Position numbers and translations under genes: made by a program
In this document: one piece after another, positions 1-9,280 of the stretch
Numbering within the stretch: the first letter of the stretch is position 1
Layout: every line of letters starts with the position of its first letter
Notes under the pieces: model-generated
What the model was told of the DNA's origin: nothing
Seen by the model: the letters and a program-made list of their open reading frames with translations, nothing else
Databases searched by the model: none
Assembly: GCF_013868055.1 (NCBI RefSeq)
Contig: NZ_JACEOL010000024.1
Coordinates: 1 to 41,005, forward strand
Direction of reading: 5' to 3'
DNA length: 41,005 nucleotides
Source of the DNA: Thermoactinomyces mirandus
GTDB lineage: Bacteria > Bacillota > Bacilli > Thermoactinomycetales > Thermoactinomycetaceae

Positions 1-38
1 GTCGCGGTTGTTCACTCTTCGGTTTTCAAGGAATACGC

Positions 39-80
39 AAAAAAGGCTGTTGACCTTCTTTTGTCAACAGCCTTTTTTGT
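39..80. terminator. Strong intrinsic terminator hairpin of an upstream unit
   Basis: A perfect 16-bp inverted repeat (39-54 with 63-78, 8-nt loop) has an A run on one side and a T run on the other, so it can terminate in either direction. It most likely ends whatever gene lies left of the window. No coding sequence can be assigned to bases 1-38. Confidence 0.85.
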
Positions 81-367
81 TGCAAGCAGATTATGATATT
101 TTTTAACGATAGTGGTCCTTCTGGCTCATCATCAAGTTGGCACATAAATATGATAAAACAATGCAAGGATACAATTCAGAAAAATCAGTCCCGAAAAGCT
201 GAAATTCATTGTCACGCCCGTTAACTGTCTGGAAGAAAAGAGACATATTTTTTGCCAGACAGAAAATTATTTTGCTATGGCAGGCATTGGCGAAAGAAAT
301 TGACCGGGATGAATTTGTAGTCTGCTGAAGAACCGGTTGGATAAACTTTTTCAAACAGGGTGATGGT
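81..367. other. Intergenic stretch with no supported gene
   Basis: Between the terminator and the small gene starting at 368 I see no convincing coding sequence. An 83-codon open frame on the minus strand (103-354) has no ribosome binding site and no recognisable domain, so it is treated as chance. Confidence 0.5.
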
Positions 368-759
368 ATGAACTATATGGAAATGTTTCTGTTTGGTCAC
401 AAGCCGGCGATATATGGGACAACCCTTGAAAAATTATTGGATCACATGGTTTTTTATCTAAAACAGAATTATCCATATTTAAATTTAAAAAATAACGGAA
501 TCAATTTGATCGATGATGCGGATACCTATCTTTTCTTCCAAAGGGAAGAGCAAAAACAATATTTTATCAATCAGTTCCAGCAGGTTCAGCCCAAATCGCC
601 CGAGTTTCATTTTTTATTGGATAAGGCATTGGGCTATCCGCCAAAACGGTAGAATTTTATAAAAAGGCTTTGCTACCAAAAAACTGGACCAGCGCCGATT
701 GGCATATTCTGAGGCAAATCCAGGCAGATGTGAAAAGAAAACTGGCCAAAAATTCTTAA
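368..759 (+). pseudogene. Small unrecognised protein gene, apparently frameshifted
   Basis: An ATG at 368 opens a frame of 94 codons that stops at 650-652, just after LGYPPK. If one A is added to the AAAA run at 643-646, reading continues as TVEFYKKALLPKNW to a TAA at 757-759. This gives one plausible protein of about 130 residues. The sequence across the joint reads naturally and the downstream frame is protein-like (rich in K, W, I, Q), so a single-base deletion in a homopolymer is the simplest explanation. It could be a true pseudogene, a phase-variable run or a sequencing error. The product is acidic to neutral, with no signal peptide, membrane segment or motif that I recognise. The ribosome binding site (AGGGTG about 8 nt upstream) is weak. 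Function unknown. Confidence 0.55.
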
Positions 760-832
760 TCACCCAAAAATAAAAAATATTTATTCGTCGAAGTGATGGG
801 GAAAGATGGTCTAAAAAATGGTAAAACAGGCG

Positions 833-865
833 TCAGGCCTCTCTCTTTACCAGGGAGGGGCCTGA
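833..865 (-). terminator. Probable terminator of pepF
   Basis: A 12-bp GC-rich stem (833-844 with 854-865, two G-U pairs) lies just beyond the pepF stop on the minus strand. The following T-rich stretch is interrupted, so termination may be imperfect. Confidence 0.5.
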
Positions 866-897
866 TACGTTCCAAAACAGGGAAATTGACCAGGTTG

Positions 898-2718
898 CTA
901 GGCTTTTAACAGCAGCTGTTCAAATTCATCCAGTTTGTCTTTAAATGTTTGCAGTGCCTGTTCAATAGGCGCAGAAGAAGTCATATCCACTCCCGCTTTT
1001 TTGAGTACATTGATCGGTGTGTCAGAACTGCCGGCCTTCAGGAAGGAAAGGTAGCGGTTGACGGATAGTTTTCCTTCATGCAGAATTTTTTGGGATAGAG
1101 CGGCTGCAGCACTGAACCCGGTAGCATACTGATATACATAATAGTTGTAATAGAAATGCGGAATTCGTGCCCATTCCAAGCCGATTTCCTTGTCGCTTAC
1201 CATGTCTTGCCCATGATATTTCTTGTTCAATTCATAGTACAAGGAAGTCAGGACATGGGGAGTTAAAGCTTCCCCTGCTTGTGCTTTCTGATGAATCAGG
1301 TGTTCAAATTCGGCAAACATGGTCTGGCGGAACACGGTGCCCCTGAAACCGTCCAAATAGTGGTTTAGCAGGTATAAGCGTTTTTGCTTGTCGTCCACTT
1401 GCTTGAGCAAATAGTCATTGAGCAGGGCTTCATTGCAGGTTGATGCAACCTCAGCCACAAAAATGGAATAGTTTCCGTATACAAAAGGTTGGTTTTTACG
1501 GGTGAAATAGCTGTGGACCGAATGGCCAAATTCATGGGCAAGGGTAAACAAATTATCAATATTGTCCTGCCAGTTCAGGAGAATATAGGGACTGGTTCCG
1601 TAAGCTCCCGATGAATAGGCACCACTTCGTTTCCCCTTGTTTTCATACACATCCACCCAGCGGTTTTCATAAGCTTCCTGAAGAATGGAGACATACTCTT
1701 CACCCATGACACTCATGGCATCGAGCAAAATTTTCTGTGCTTCCGGGTAGGATATTTTAAACGAGGCATCTTTGACCAGAGGCGTATAAATGTCGTACAT
1801 ATGCATTTCTTTAAGCCCCAATGCTTTTTTGCGAATGGACATGTACCGATGTAAAAGGGGCAAATTCCTGTTAACCGTATCAACCAATTGATCATATACT
1901 GTCTCGGGAATCTGGTTTTTGCTCAGGGCCGCATGACGGGCCGACTTGTAACCACGGACATTGGCATAAAAATTGTTTTTCTTGATCGCGCCGTTCAAGG
2001 TGCTGGCAAAGGTATTCTGGTATTTGCCATACGTGGAGTAGACGGCTTCAAAGGCATCTTTTCGTACGCGATGATCGCGGCTTTCCATGAAATGAATGTA
2101 TCGGCCGTGCGTAACTTCGACCTCGCTGCCATCTTCATCGATGATTGTCGGGAAGACCAGATCCGCGTTGTTCAGCATGCCAAAGGTGTTGGCTGCTGTT
2201 TGCAGCGCGTCGCTTGCCTGTGCCAGGATCTTTTCTTCTTTTTGAGACAAAACGTATGGCCTTTTGGTGTTTAATTCTTCCAATGCATGCCTGTAAACTT
2301 GCAGCTGTTCGTTTTCAGCCAGGAAGGTGTTCAGTTTTTCTTCCGGGATGGAAAGGATTTCGGGGACAATAAATGACATGGCACTGGAAGCTTCTGTATA
2401 CAAGCTTCTGGCCCGGTTATTCATTGCCTGGTAGAAAGACTGGGTTGTATCCTGATCTAACCGCATGTGGGCATATGTATAAAGTTTGTCGAGCCGCATG
2501 AGCAATTCATCCTGAAATTGCAATCCTTTCAACAAATCTTGAGACGAACGTCCCAAAACATTTCTGAATCTATCGATTCCCGGAATCAGTTTTTTAATTT
2601 CGTCATATTCTTTATTCCAATCCTCATCGCTGGGAAATATATCTTCCAGGCGCCAGGTGAATTCAGCCGGGATTTCCGAGCGAAGAGGAAGCTTCTTGTT
2701 TGATTGTGGTTTGGGCAT
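898..2718 (-). CDS. pepF: Oligoendopeptidase F (M3 family zinc metallopeptidase)
   Basis: A cytosolic zinc endopeptidase that cleaves short oligopeptides (roughly 7-17 residues in characterised PepF enzymes). The 606-residue length is normal for the family. The zinc site is clear: HEFGH at residues 395-399, with the third ligand Glu423 in the VAEVAST segment, as in all M3 peptidases. The N-terminal helical part (about 1-380) and the C-terminal part form the enclosed cleft typical of M3 enzymes. The start is an ATG preceded by GGAGG at 7-nt spacing. The gene stands alone, opposite to the rimP operon, with its own weak promoter and a downstream hairpin. It appears intact. Peptide turnover or nutrient recycling during sporulation is the likely role. 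The family call is secure; the physiological substrate is not known. Confidence 0.95.
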   Translation of the reverse strand: MPKPQSNKKLPLRSEIPAEFTWRLEDIFPSDEDWNKEYDEIKKLIPGIDRFRNVLGRSSQDLLKGLQFQDELLMRLDKLYTYAHMRLDQDTTQSFYQAMNNRARSLYTEASSAMSFIVPEILSIPEEKLNTFLAENEQLQVYRHALEELNTKRPYVLSQKEEKILAQASDALQTAANTFGMLNNADLVFPTIIDEDGSEVEVTHGRYIHFMESRDHRVRKDAFEAVYSTYGKYQNTFASTLNGAIKKNNFYANVRGYKSARHAALSKNQIPETVYDQLVDTVNRNLPLLHRYMSIRKKALGLKEMHMYDIYTPLVKDASFKISYPEAQKILLDAMSVMGEEYVSILQEAYENRWVDVYENKGKRSGAYSSGAYGTSPYILLNWQDNIDNLFTLAHEFGHSVHSYFTRKNQPFVYGNYSIFVAEVASTCNEALLNDYLLKQVDDKQKRLYLLNHYLDGFRGTVFRQTMFAEFEHLIHQKAQAGEALTPHVLTSLYYELNKKYHGQDMVSDKEIGLEWARIPHFYYNYYVYQYATGFSAAAALSQKILHEGKLSVNRYLSFLKAGSSDTPINVLKKAGVDMTSSAPIEQALQTFKDKLDEFEQLLLKA

Positions 2719-2748
2719 GGATTTACCTCCTTAATACCTTTTGTTTCC

Positions 2749-2777
2749 AGTATACTACTGTACTTGTTAATTCAGAA
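2749..2777 (-). promoter_or_regulatory. Possible sigma-A promoter for pepF
   Basis: On the minus strand, TTCTGA (2772-2777) is followed after 17 nt by TATACT (2749-2754), about 30 nt upstream of the pepF start. The -35 box is weak. Confidence 0.4.
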
Positions 2778-3011
2778 ATATTTTTCCGGACAAGTCCCTC
2801 GTTGCCCGGGTTGAGATGAAGAAATCAATGTTTAAATACTGTTATCCGGTTTGCCATTGTAGGAATTGGAGCACCGGTTTACTCCGAATTTTACACGATT
2901 TCATTTCCTGTATACAAATTGGTCGGATAATTTCTTTTCATTTGATCTGGAAGCTGCCTTGTTGAAACCATAGCTGAAAATTGACAGAAAGCGCGGGGAT
3001 GATAATTGTAA

Positions 3012-3041
3012 TTGCGCCTCTTTTGATGATTGTGTTATAAT
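3012..3041 (+). promoter_or_regulatory. Sigma-A promoter of the rimP-nusA-infB operon
   Basis: TTGCGC (3012-3017), an 18-nt spacer and a perfect TATAAT (3036-3041). It is the only good promoter upstream of rimP and gives a leader of roughly 105 nt that contains the hairpin at 3080-3111. Confidence 0.7.
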
Positions 3042-3079
3042 CGCTTTGGCTATACTTATTGTAGATACATCTTGTGCGG

Positions 3080-3115
3080 GCAAAGAGTGGGTTATTTCAC
3101 CCACTCTTTGCGTTT
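3080..3115 (+). promoter_or_regulatory. Leader hairpin (attenuator-like) upstream of rimP
   Basis: A perfect 13-bp stem (3080-3092 with 3099-3111, 6-nt loop) is followed by GTTTTAT. It lies between the promoter and the rimP ribosome binding site. The short T run makes it a partial terminator, so it may attenuate the operon. NusA, encoded in the operon, affects termination at such hairpins, so autoregulation is a reasonable inference. It could instead be a transcript-processing site. Confidence 0.6.
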
Positions 3116-3153
3116 TATCAAAGATGTTATTAGCCAAATAAGGAGGGTTGGCT

Positions 3154-3615
3154 TTGAGCCGGCAAGTTACAAAAACCGTACAGAAAGTTGCCCAACCAAT
3201 TGTTGAAAAAGAAGGCCTTGAGCTGGTTGACATTGAGTATAAAAAAGAAGGGCAAAATTGGTTTTTGCGCATTTTTATCGACCGGGAAGAGGGTGGTATT
3301 GATCTGGATGATTGCACCCGCATCAGCGAAAAATTGAGTGAAGCGCTTGATGAAGCAGACCCGATTCCGGGAGCGTATATCCTGGAAGTATCTTCACCCG
3401 GGGTGGAGAGACCGCTGAAAAAAGAAAAGGATTTCCGGAAAGCGATCGGCAAGAATGTTTATATTACCACATTTGAGCCGATCGAAGGGCAAAAAGTGTT
3501 TGAAGGGGTTCTTCGCCATTTTGACGGAACGACTCTCACTGTAGGCGAAGAAGAGAAATCGTTCGAGATTCCATTCGACAAGGTGGCCAAAGCACGATTA
3601 AGCGTCGTTTTTTAA
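3154..3615 (+). CDS. rimP: Ribosome maturation factor RimP
   Basis: A cytosolic factor needed for maturation of the 30S subunit (formerly YlxS/P15a). The 153-residue protein shows the family pattern: an N-terminal alpha/beta domain with the signature [20 protein letters not shown], the [13 protein letters not shown] segment at the domain junction, and a C-terminal SH3-like barrel ending in FDKVAKARL. The start is taken as TTG 3154 because it gives an N-terminus (MSRQVTK) like that of Bacillus YlxS and sits about 8 nt after GGAGG. An in-frame TTG at 3148 overlaps the ribosome binding site and is unlikely. First gene of the operon; nusA follows after 21 nt. Confidence 0.95.
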   Translation: MSRQVTKTVQKVAQPIVEKEGLELVDIEYKKEGQNWFLRIFIDREEGGIDLDDCTRISEKLSEALDEADPIPGAYILEVSSPGVERPLKKEKDFRKAIGKNVYITTFEPIEGQKVFEGVLRHFDGTTLTVGEEEKSFEIPFDKVAKARLSVVF

Positions 3616-3636
3616 CGCGAAGGGAGGATTAGGCCG

Positions 3637-4758
3637 ATGAATGCTGAGTTCATCGAGGCCCTTGATCAATTAGAAAAAGAAAAAGGGATCAGTAAAGACA
3701 TATTGATTGAGGCGATTGAAGCTGCATTGATTTCCGGGTACAAACGCAATTTTCACTCTGCGCAAAATGTACGTGTTGACGTGGGCAGGCAAACCGGCCT
3801 GGTACGTGTATTTGCCCGCAAAACGGTCGTGGATGAGGTAGTCGACTCCCGTCTGGAAATTTCGCTGGATGCGGCGCGTGAGATTGATCCCAATTATCAA
3901 TTGGGGGATATTGTGGAGATTGAAGTGACGCCGGCAGATTTTGGACGAATTGCTGCCCAGACAGTCAAACAGGTTGTTACCCAACGAATCCGGGAAGCGG
4001 AACGTTCGGCGATTTATAAAGATTTTATTGACCGGGAAGAAGACATTATTACAGGAATTGTCCAACGGACAGACAGCCGGTTTTACTATGTGGATCTGGG
4101 GCGGATTGAAGCTCTGTTGCCCCACAATGAAACGATTGCCGGGGAACGGTTCAAGCACGGTGACCGGGTGAAAGCTTATATCACCAAGGTGGAAAAATCG
4201 ACAAAAGGGCCGCAAATTTATTTGTCCCGCACCCATCCGGGATTGTTGAAACGTCTGTTTGAATTGGAAGTTCCGGAAATTTACGATGGGGTTGTGGAGA
4301 TCAAGGCTATTGCCCGTGAAGCCGGGCATCGTTCCAAAGTGGCCGTTTCTTCCCGCAATCCCGATGTTGACCCGGTTGGCGCCTGTGTAGGGCATCGGGG
4401 AGCCCGGGTACAAACAGTAGTCAATGAGCTGCGCGGAGAGAAAATTGATATTGTTCGCTGGTCGGAAAATATTGACGAATGGATCGCAAATGCACTGAGT
4501 CCTTCCAAAGTCATTTCCGTCACCATTTATGAAGACCAGAAAATGGCGAGGGTTGTTGTGCCGGATCACCAGTTGTCCCTTGCCATCGGGAAAGAGGGCC
4601 AAAACGCACGCCTAGCTGCCAAGCTGACCAACTGGAAGATCGATATCAAAAGTGAATCGGAAGTTGAAGAGATGATGGAGGAAGAGAGCGAAAAACCTGA
4701 AGAGCCAACCTTTGATGATTCCGTTGAAATGGGCAAAGTGGATGTAGAAGTTGAATAA
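3637..4758 (+). CDS. nusA: Transcription termination/antitermination factor NusA
   Basis: Binds RNA polymerase and nascent RNA, modulating pausing and intrinsic termination. The 373-residue length matches Bacillus NusA, which lacks the extra C-terminal acidic repeats of Escherichia coli NusA. In order: N-terminal polymerase-binding domain (about 1-130), S1 domain (about 136-200), KH1 with the GxxG loop GHRG at 252-255, and KH2 with GKEG at 318-321. An acidic tail (about 345-373, rich in E) ends the protein. The ATG is preceded by GGGAGG. Second gene of the rimP operon, followed 32 nt later by rnpM. Intact and unambiguous. Confidence 0.97.
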   Translation: MNAEFIEALDQLEKEKGISKDILIEAIEAALISGYKRNFHSAQNVRVDVGRQTGLVRVFARKTVVDEVVDSRLEISLDAAREIDPNYQLGDIVEIEVTPADFGRIAAQTVKQVVTQRIREAERSAIYKDFIDREEDIITGIVQRTDSRFYYVDLGRIEALLPHNETIAGERFKHGDRVKAYITKVEKSTKGPQIYLSRTHPGLLKRLFELEVPEIYDGVVEIKAIAREAGHRSKVAVSSRNPDVDPVGACVGHRGARVQTVVNELRGEKIDIVRWSENIDEWIANALSPSKVISVTIYEDQKMARVVVPDHQLSLAIGKEGQNARLAAKLTNWKIDIKSESEVEEMMEEESEKPEEPTFDDSVEMGKVDVEVE

Positions 4759-4790
4759 CCATTTTTCATGGGGGGAGGTTGTTCTTAAGT

Positions 4791-5069
4791 ATGAGACAGA
4801 GAAAGATACCAATGAGAAAATGTGTGGCATCCCAGGAAATGTTTCCGAAAAAGAGTCTTATTCGGATTGTAAGAACGCCGGACAATGAAGTGGTTATTGA
4901 TCCCACGGGAAAAAAATCGGGACGTGGTGCCTATTTGTGCGCCCGAATGGAATACATCGATTTGGCACAGAAGAAAAAAGTATTGGACCGTGCCCTTAAG
5001 ACACAAGTTCCGCCTGAATTGTACGATCAGCTCCGGGATCATGTAAGGCAGTTACAACAAAATGGATAA
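4791..5069 (+). CDS. rnpM: RNase P modulator RnpM (YlxR family)
   Basis: A small RNA-binding protein of the YlxR/DUF448 family. In Bacillus subtilis this protein has been described as RnpM, which binds the RNase P RNA and tempers its activity. The 92-residue product has the family signatures KIPMRKCV near the N-terminus and [14 protein letters not shown] in the middle. The ATG at 4791 matches family N-termini. An in-frame TTG at 4779 is adjacent to the GGGGGAGG site and too close to be used, although the spacing to 4791 is long (about 12 nt). Its 3' end overlaps ylxQ by 8 nt, so the two are translationally coupled. Confidence 0.92.
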   Translation: MRQRKIPMRKCVASQEMFPKKSLIRIVRTPDNEVVIDPTGKKSGRGAYLCARMEYIDLAQKKKVLDRALKTQVPPELYDQLRDHVRQLQQNG

Positions 5070-5361
5070 GTTGTTGCAACAACTGGGACTTGCAATGAGG
5101 GCCGGCAGGGTCGTTTCAGGAGAAGAATTCGTGTTAAAGGAAATTCGTTCGGGAAAGGCATGGTTGGTTTTATTGGCTGTGGACGCCGGAAGAAACACGA
5201 AAAAGAAGATCGCCGACAAATGCAGTTTTTACAATGTTCCCCTGATGCGATGCGGAAACAGGGAGCAACTTGGAAAAGCGATCGGTAAAGAAGAACGTGT
5301 CGTTGCAGCTGTAACCGATCAAGGTTTTGCCCGTTTGCTGATGAAGTCAGGCAGTAAGTAA
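5062..5361 (+). CDS. ylxQ: L7Ae-family ribosomal protein YlxQ
   Basis: A 99-residue member of the L7Ae/L30e/Gadd45 fold, a family of kink-turn RNA-binding proteins that bind the ribosome or other structured RNAs; the exact client of YlxQ is uncertain. Visible family features are [15 protein letters not shown] at the N-terminus and [13 protein letters not shown] at the C-terminus. The start overlaps rnpM and infB follows after a short gap, the invariant Bacillales order. Also called rplGA in some annotations. Confidence 0.9.
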   Translation: MDKLLQQLGLAMRAGRVVSGEEFVLKEIRSGKAWLVLLAVDAGRNTKKKIADKCSFYNVPLMRCGNREQLGKAIGKEERVVAAVTDQGFARLLMKSGSK

Positions 5362-5377
5362 CCGGGGGTGAATGGAT

Positions 5378-7642
5378 TTGACCAAAATGCGTGTATATGA
5401 GTATGCCAAAAAAGTGAACAGGAACAGTAAAGAAGTCTTGCACATCCTGCAAGATCTTGGTTTCAAGCTGAATAACCACATGAGTGTGATGAATGATGAA
5501 ATGATCCGGAAAGCGGATCAGAGGTTAAAGCAAAACAATGAAAAATCCTCACAGGAGAAAGTCCGGTCCCAGGGGGCGAAAAAAGGGAAGTCCCCGTCAA
5601 ACGGCAACAGGAAACAGCTGCCTGCGGGCCAGAACAAGAAACGTCCGTCCGGCAGCGCAGGCCGCCAGAATCAACAAGGCAGTTCCAACCGCGGGCATGC
5701 CGATGAGGCACGTAAGACCGGTGCCGCTGATCCATCTGAACATCACGAAACGAAACGCCAGCGAAAAGAAAAAAAAGGCAGGTCCTTACATTCCAAAAAT
5801 CGTGACACAAATATGAACCGCAAAGGTAAAGGACGCAGAAACAAAGGAGACAGGAAACAGGCAGGCAAGGAAAAGCAAGCCCCTGTTTTGCCAAAGGAAA
5901 TTACCGTTTCTGGGCCGATGACGGTTGGGGAATTTGCCAAAATGTTGCGCAGGGAGGCTTCTGCCGTCATCAAGAAACTGATTTCTCTTGGAATCATGGC
6001 GACGATCAATCAGGAGATTGACGTTGAAACCATGTCTGTGTTGGCAGAGGAATTCGACGTAACTCTCATTTTCAAGGAAGAAGTGGATGAGAGCAACTTT
6101 GAAGAGATCGAGGAAGTGGATGCTCCTGAAGATCTGGTTGAGCGTCCGCCGGTGGTTACGATTATGGGACACGTAGACCACGGAAAAACCACTTTACTTG
6201 ACAAAATCCGCCATACCAAGGTGACCGAAGGGGAAGCTGGCGGGATTACGCAGCATATCGGAGCATATCAGGTAGAGATTAACGATAAAAAGATTACCTT
6301 TCTGGATACGCCGGGGCATGCCGCTTTCACAACAATGCGTGCCCGGGGGGCAGAAGTGACCGATATCACCATTCTGGTTGTTGCGGCTGACGACGGGGTC
6401 ATGCCTCAGACGGTTGAGGCGATCAATCATGCGAAAGCAGCGGATGTTCCCATTATTGTTGCTGTCAACAAGATAGATAAACCGGAGGCAAGGCCCGATC
6501 ATGTGAAACAGCAACTGACCGAATACGGACTCATCCCTGAAGAATGGGGAGGAGATACCATTTTTGTTCCGGTATCCGCCCTGACGGGAGAAGGAGTCGA
6601 AGATTTGCTGGAGATGATTCTTCTTGTCGCTGAAGTGCAGGAATTGAAAGCCAACCCCAACAAACGGGCGCGCGGGGTTGTCATTGAGGCCGAACTGGAT
6701 AAGGGTCGGGGAGCCGTGGCTACCGTTCTTGTACAAAATGGAACCCTGCATGTCAGCGACGGGATTGTGGCAGGGAATTATTTTGGTAAAATCCGTGCTA
6801 TGGTGAACGACCGGGGCCGGCGTGTCAAATATGCCCTTCCATCGACACCTGTTGAGATTATCGGGTTGTCTCACGTGCCAAATGCCGGAGATCAATTTAT
6901 GGTATTCAAGGATGAGAAAAAAGGTCGTGCGATTGCAGAAAAACGCCAGTCAAAACAAAAAGAGCAGGAACGTGGAGAAAATACCCGCGTTTCGCTGGAT
7001 GATCTGTTTAAACAAATCCAGGAAGGCGAAGTCAAGGAATTAAATGTTATTATTAAAGCAGATGTACAGGGCTCGGTGGAAGCGATGAAAAGCTCGCTGG
7101 AAAAAATTGATGTTGAAGGGGCCCGCGTAAAAATCATCCACACGGCAGTAGGTGCGATTACCGAGTCAGACATTATTCTGGCTTCAGCCTCCAACGCCAT
7201 TATTATCGGTTTTAATGTACGGCCGGAACCCAATGCCCGGTCGGTTGCCGAGCAGGAAAAAGTGGATATCCGTCTCCATCGTGTCATTTATAAAGCAATT
7301 GAGGAAATCGAATCATCCATGAAAGGGCTGCTGGATCCCGAGTATGAAGAAAAAGTGGTAGGCATGGCGGAAGTTCGGCAAATCTTTAAAGTATCCCGTG
7401 TTGGTACCATTGCCGGTTGTTATGTGACAGAAGGCAAGGTGGTTCGTGACGGGCATGCCCGACTCATTCGCGACGGGGTTGTCATTCACGATGGAGAACT
7501 GGATACGCTCAAACGTTACAAAGATGATGTGAAAGAAGTTGCGCAAGGGTATGAATGCGGCCTCACTTTGCAAAACTATAATGACATCAAAGAAGGAGAC
7601 CAAATCGAGGTTTACGTTATCCAGGAAGTGGAGCGGATGTAA
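5378..7642 (+). CDS. infB: Translation initiation factor IF-2
   Basis: The GTPase that delivers initiator tRNA to the 30S subunit and drives subunit joining. In order: IF2-N domain 1 (about 1-50), a highly basic K/R/Q-rich linker (about 55-170), IF2-N domain 2 (about 175-225), GTPase domain with the P-loop GHVDHGKT at 264-271, DTPGH (G3) and NKID (G4), then domains II, III and IV. TTG 5378 is preferred because it yields [12 protein letters not shown], matching the Bacillus start, and lies 9 nt after GGGGG. The alternative ATG at 5372 is only 3 nt from that site. About 754 residues, normal for Bacillales. ylxP starts directly after its stop. Confidence 0.97.
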   Translation: MTKMRVYEYAKKVNRNSKEVLHILQDLGFKLNNHMSVMNDEMIRKADQRLKQNNEKSSQEKVRSQGAKKGKSPSNGNRKQLPAGQNKKRPSGSAGRQNQQGSSNRGHADEARKTGAADPSEHHETKRQRKEKKGRSLHSKNRDTNMNRKGKGRRNKGDRKQAGKEKQAPVLPKEITVSGPMTVGEFAKMLRREASAVIKKLISLGIMATINQEIDVETMSVLAEEFDVTLIFKEEVDESNFEEIEEVDAPEDLVERPPVVTIMGHVDHGKTTLLDKIRHTKVTEGEAGGITQHIGAYQVEINDKKITFLDTPGHAAFTTMRARGAEVTDITILVVAADDGVMPQTVEAINHAKAADVPIIVAVNKIDKPEARPDHVKQQLTEYGLIPEEWGGDTIFVPVSALTGEGVEDLLEMILLVAEVQELKANPNKRARGVVIEAELDKGRGAVATVLVQNGTLHVSDGIVAGNYFGKIRAMVNDRGRRVKYALPSTPVEIIGLSHVPNAGDQFMVFKDEKKGRAIAEKRQSKQKEQERGENTRVSLDDLFKQIQEGEVKELNVIIKADVQGSVEAMKSSLEKIDVEGARVKIIHTAVGAITESDIILASASNAIIIGFNVRPEPNARSVAEQEKVDIRLHRVIYKAIEEIESSMKGLLDPEYEEKVVGMAEVRQIFKVSRVGTIAGCYVTEGKVVRDGHARLIRDGVVIHDGELDTLKRYKDDVKEVAQGYECGLTLQNYNDIKEGDQIEVYVIQEVERM

Positions 7643-7643
7643 A

Positions 7644-7922
7644 TTGTACATTGGTGTTTTGGAGTTTAAGGGGCGCCTAATCGCCTCTTTCTCCCTGAAA
7701 GACAAGCGCAGGGTGATCCAGAGTGTGCAGGTCAAAATCAGAAACCGGTTCAATCTGTCGGTGGCAGAAGTTGCGGATCAGGACAATCGTCAGTTTGTCT
7801 CGCTTACTGTCGTTGGTGTTGGAGGTAGTCGGCGAATCGTTGAAAATGAACTGAGACAGGCACTCCAGTTGCTTGAAAATACGGACGGCCTGGAAGTTGT
7901 TGCAGCAGATGTGACATTTTGA
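7644..7922 (+). CDS. ylxP: YlxP-like protein (DUF503)
   Basis: A 92-residue protein of the YlxP/DUF503 family, found between infB and rbfA in most Bacillales. It is a small alpha/beta protein; the segment SFSLKDKRRVIQSV near residues 15-28 and NLSVAEVADQD are characteristic. Its role is not established, although the context suggests ribosome assembly. The TTG at 7644 begins 2 nt after the infB stop and uses a ribosome binding site inside the infB end. The longer upstream open frame only shadows infB. Confidence 0.88.
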   Translation: MYIGVLEFKGRLIASFSLKDKRRVIQSVQVKIRNRFNLSVAEVADQDNRQFVSLTVVGVGGSRRIVENELRQALQLLENTDGLEVVAADVTF

Positions 7923-7946
7923 GATTGGCGACAGGAGGTTTGATTC

Positions 7947-8306
7947 GTGGTACGGATACGTGTGAGTCGTGTAGGAGAACAGATCAAAAAAGTGCTCAGC
8001 CGGATTATTCAGCAGGAAATCAAGGATCCCCGCATAGGATTTGTTACCGTGACAGGTGTTGAAATGAGTGGGGATTTGCAAATTGCCAAAGTCTATGTCA
8101 GCATTCTTGGAAGCTCGGAACAAAAGCAGCAGACATGGCAGGGATTGGAAAAGGCCAAAGGTTTCATTCGTTCTGAACTGGGCCATCGCATTCAATTGCG
8201 TCATGTGCCGGAACTCATTTTCGTGGCTGATCAATCACTGGAATACAGTGAGAACATTAACCGTCTGTTACATGATGTTCATAAACAGGAGAAAGAAGAA
8301 CAATGA
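7947..8306 (+). CDS. rbfA: 30S ribosome-binding factor RbfA
   Basis: A cold-shock and maturation factor that binds the 30S subunit near the 5' end of 16S rRNA. The 119-residue product is a single KH-like domain with typical segments RVGEQIKKVLSRII and QEIKDPRIGFVTVTGVEMS, and a basic N-terminus. Translation starts at GTG 7947 after AGGAGG. The end overlaps nrnA by 4 nt (ATGA), so the two are coupled. Confidence 0.95.
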   Translation: MVRIRVSRVGEQIKKVLSRIIQQEIKDPRIGFVTVTGVEMSGDLQIAKVYVSILGSSEQKQQTWQGLEKAKGFIRSELGHRIQLRHVPELIFVADQSLEYSENINRLLHDVHKQEKEEQ

Positions 8307-9280
8307 ACCAATTTGAACAGTTTCACCTTTTTTTGGAAAACGCCGATCCCATCCTGGTGGTAGCCCATTTGTACCCGGATGGCGATGCAATCAGTTCCAC
8401 GTTGGCGATGGGATATGTGTTGAGACAACTGGGGAAAAAAGTGACAATGGTGAATGAAAGCCCGATCCCGCAAAAATTCTCTTTTCTGCCGGGAGTTGAA
8501 GAAATAAAGCTGGCAGACAGTGTTTCAGAGATATTTCCGTATGCGATTGCCCTGGATTGTGCGGATGCTGAAAGAATGGGAAGCTGCCGTTCATTGATCC
8601 GGGAAAAAGCAATTGTCGTAAATATTGACCATCATGCAACCAATGACCGGTATGGCACTATTAATATTATTCAGCCCCAGGCCGCTGCAACAGCGGAAAT
8701 CATATTTGATTGGGTCGAAGAGGCCGATTTCCCGGTTGACAGACAACTGGCTGCCTGCATCTATACGGGACTGCTGACGGATACGGGAGGATTTCGTTAT
8801 TCCAACACTTCTTCAAAAGTGTTCACGCAGGCGGCTAAACTGCTGGAGACAGGAATTGAATCTCACAAGATTGCCGATGCCGTCCTGGAAACCGTTACGA
8901 TGGAACAATTGCAACTGCTTCAAACGGCTTTGTCAACGCTGCAAAAGTCGGAAGACGGGTTGGTTGCGTGGATGGATCTGAGAAAACAGGATATTGACCG
9001 GTTTGCAAATTCACATGAGGACCTGGACGGAATCGTCAATTACGCCCGAAATATTTATGGGGTCGACGTAGGGATTTTATTTCATGAAACAAATGATAGA
9101 ACGATCAAGGTCAGCTTTCGGTCAAGGGAAATGGTAGACGTGGGGAACCTGGCAAAATCGTTTGGCGGGGGCGGACATGCCCGTGCTGCTGGCTGCAGCA
9201 TCAGCGGAACATTGCAAGAAGCGCATCATCGCGTTTTATCCCTGGTTCAGTCGAAGTTGAAGCAGGAGTGTGAAGTGTAA
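8303..9280 (+). CDS. nrnA: Bifunctional oligoribonuclease / pAp phosphatase NrnA (DHH family)
   Basis: A DHH-DHHA1 phosphoesterase that degrades nano-RNAs of 2-5 nt and dephosphorylates 3'-phosphoadenosine 5'-phosphate. Metal-binding motifs are complete: His22 and DGD at 26-28, the DCADAERMG motif near 92-100, DHH at 109-111, and the DHHA1 substrate motif GGGGHARAAG near 288-297. The 325-residue length is normal. It sits between rbfA and truB, overlapping both neighbours, which is common in many Firmicutes but not in Bacillus subtilis, where nrnA is elsewhere. Confidence 0.93.
   Translation: MNQFEQFHLFLENADPILVVAHLYPDGDAISSTLAMGYVLRQLGKKVTMVNESPIPQKFSFLPGVEEIKLADSVSEIFPYAIALDCADAERMGSCRSLIREKAIVVNIDHHATNDRYGTINIIQPQAAATAEIIFDWVEEADFPVDRQLAACIYTGLLTDTGGFRYSNTSSKVFTQAAKLLETGIESHKIADAVLETVTMEQLQLLQTALSTLQKSEDGLVAWMDLRKQDIDRFANSHEDLDGIVNYARNIYGVDVGILFHETNDRTIKVSFRSREMVDVGNLAKSFGGGGHARAAGCSISGTLQEAHHRVLSLVQSKLKQECEV

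Larger units (their letters stand above)
2719..3153. other. Divergent intergenic region between pepF and rimP
   Basis: About 435 bp without a gene. It holds the pepF promoter at the left end and the rimP promoter plus leader hairpin at the right. Nothing recognisable was seen in 2780-3010. Confidence 0.6.

Noticed and set aside
103..354. 83-codon open frame on the minus strand near the left edge
   Set aside because: No ribosome binding site, no family resemblance, and it ends head-to-head with the small gene at 368.
3148..3156. TTG 3148 as the rimP start
   Set aside because: It overlaps the GGAGGG ribosome binding site. TTG 3154 has proper spacing and matches family N-termini.
3670..4602. 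310-codon open frame on the minus strand
   Set aside because: It lies wholly inside nusA, which is certain. The composition is typical of a shadow frame and there is no start signal.
4779..4793. TTG 4779 as the rnpM start
   Set aside because: Directly adjacent to the ribosome binding site; ATG 4791 fits the family better.
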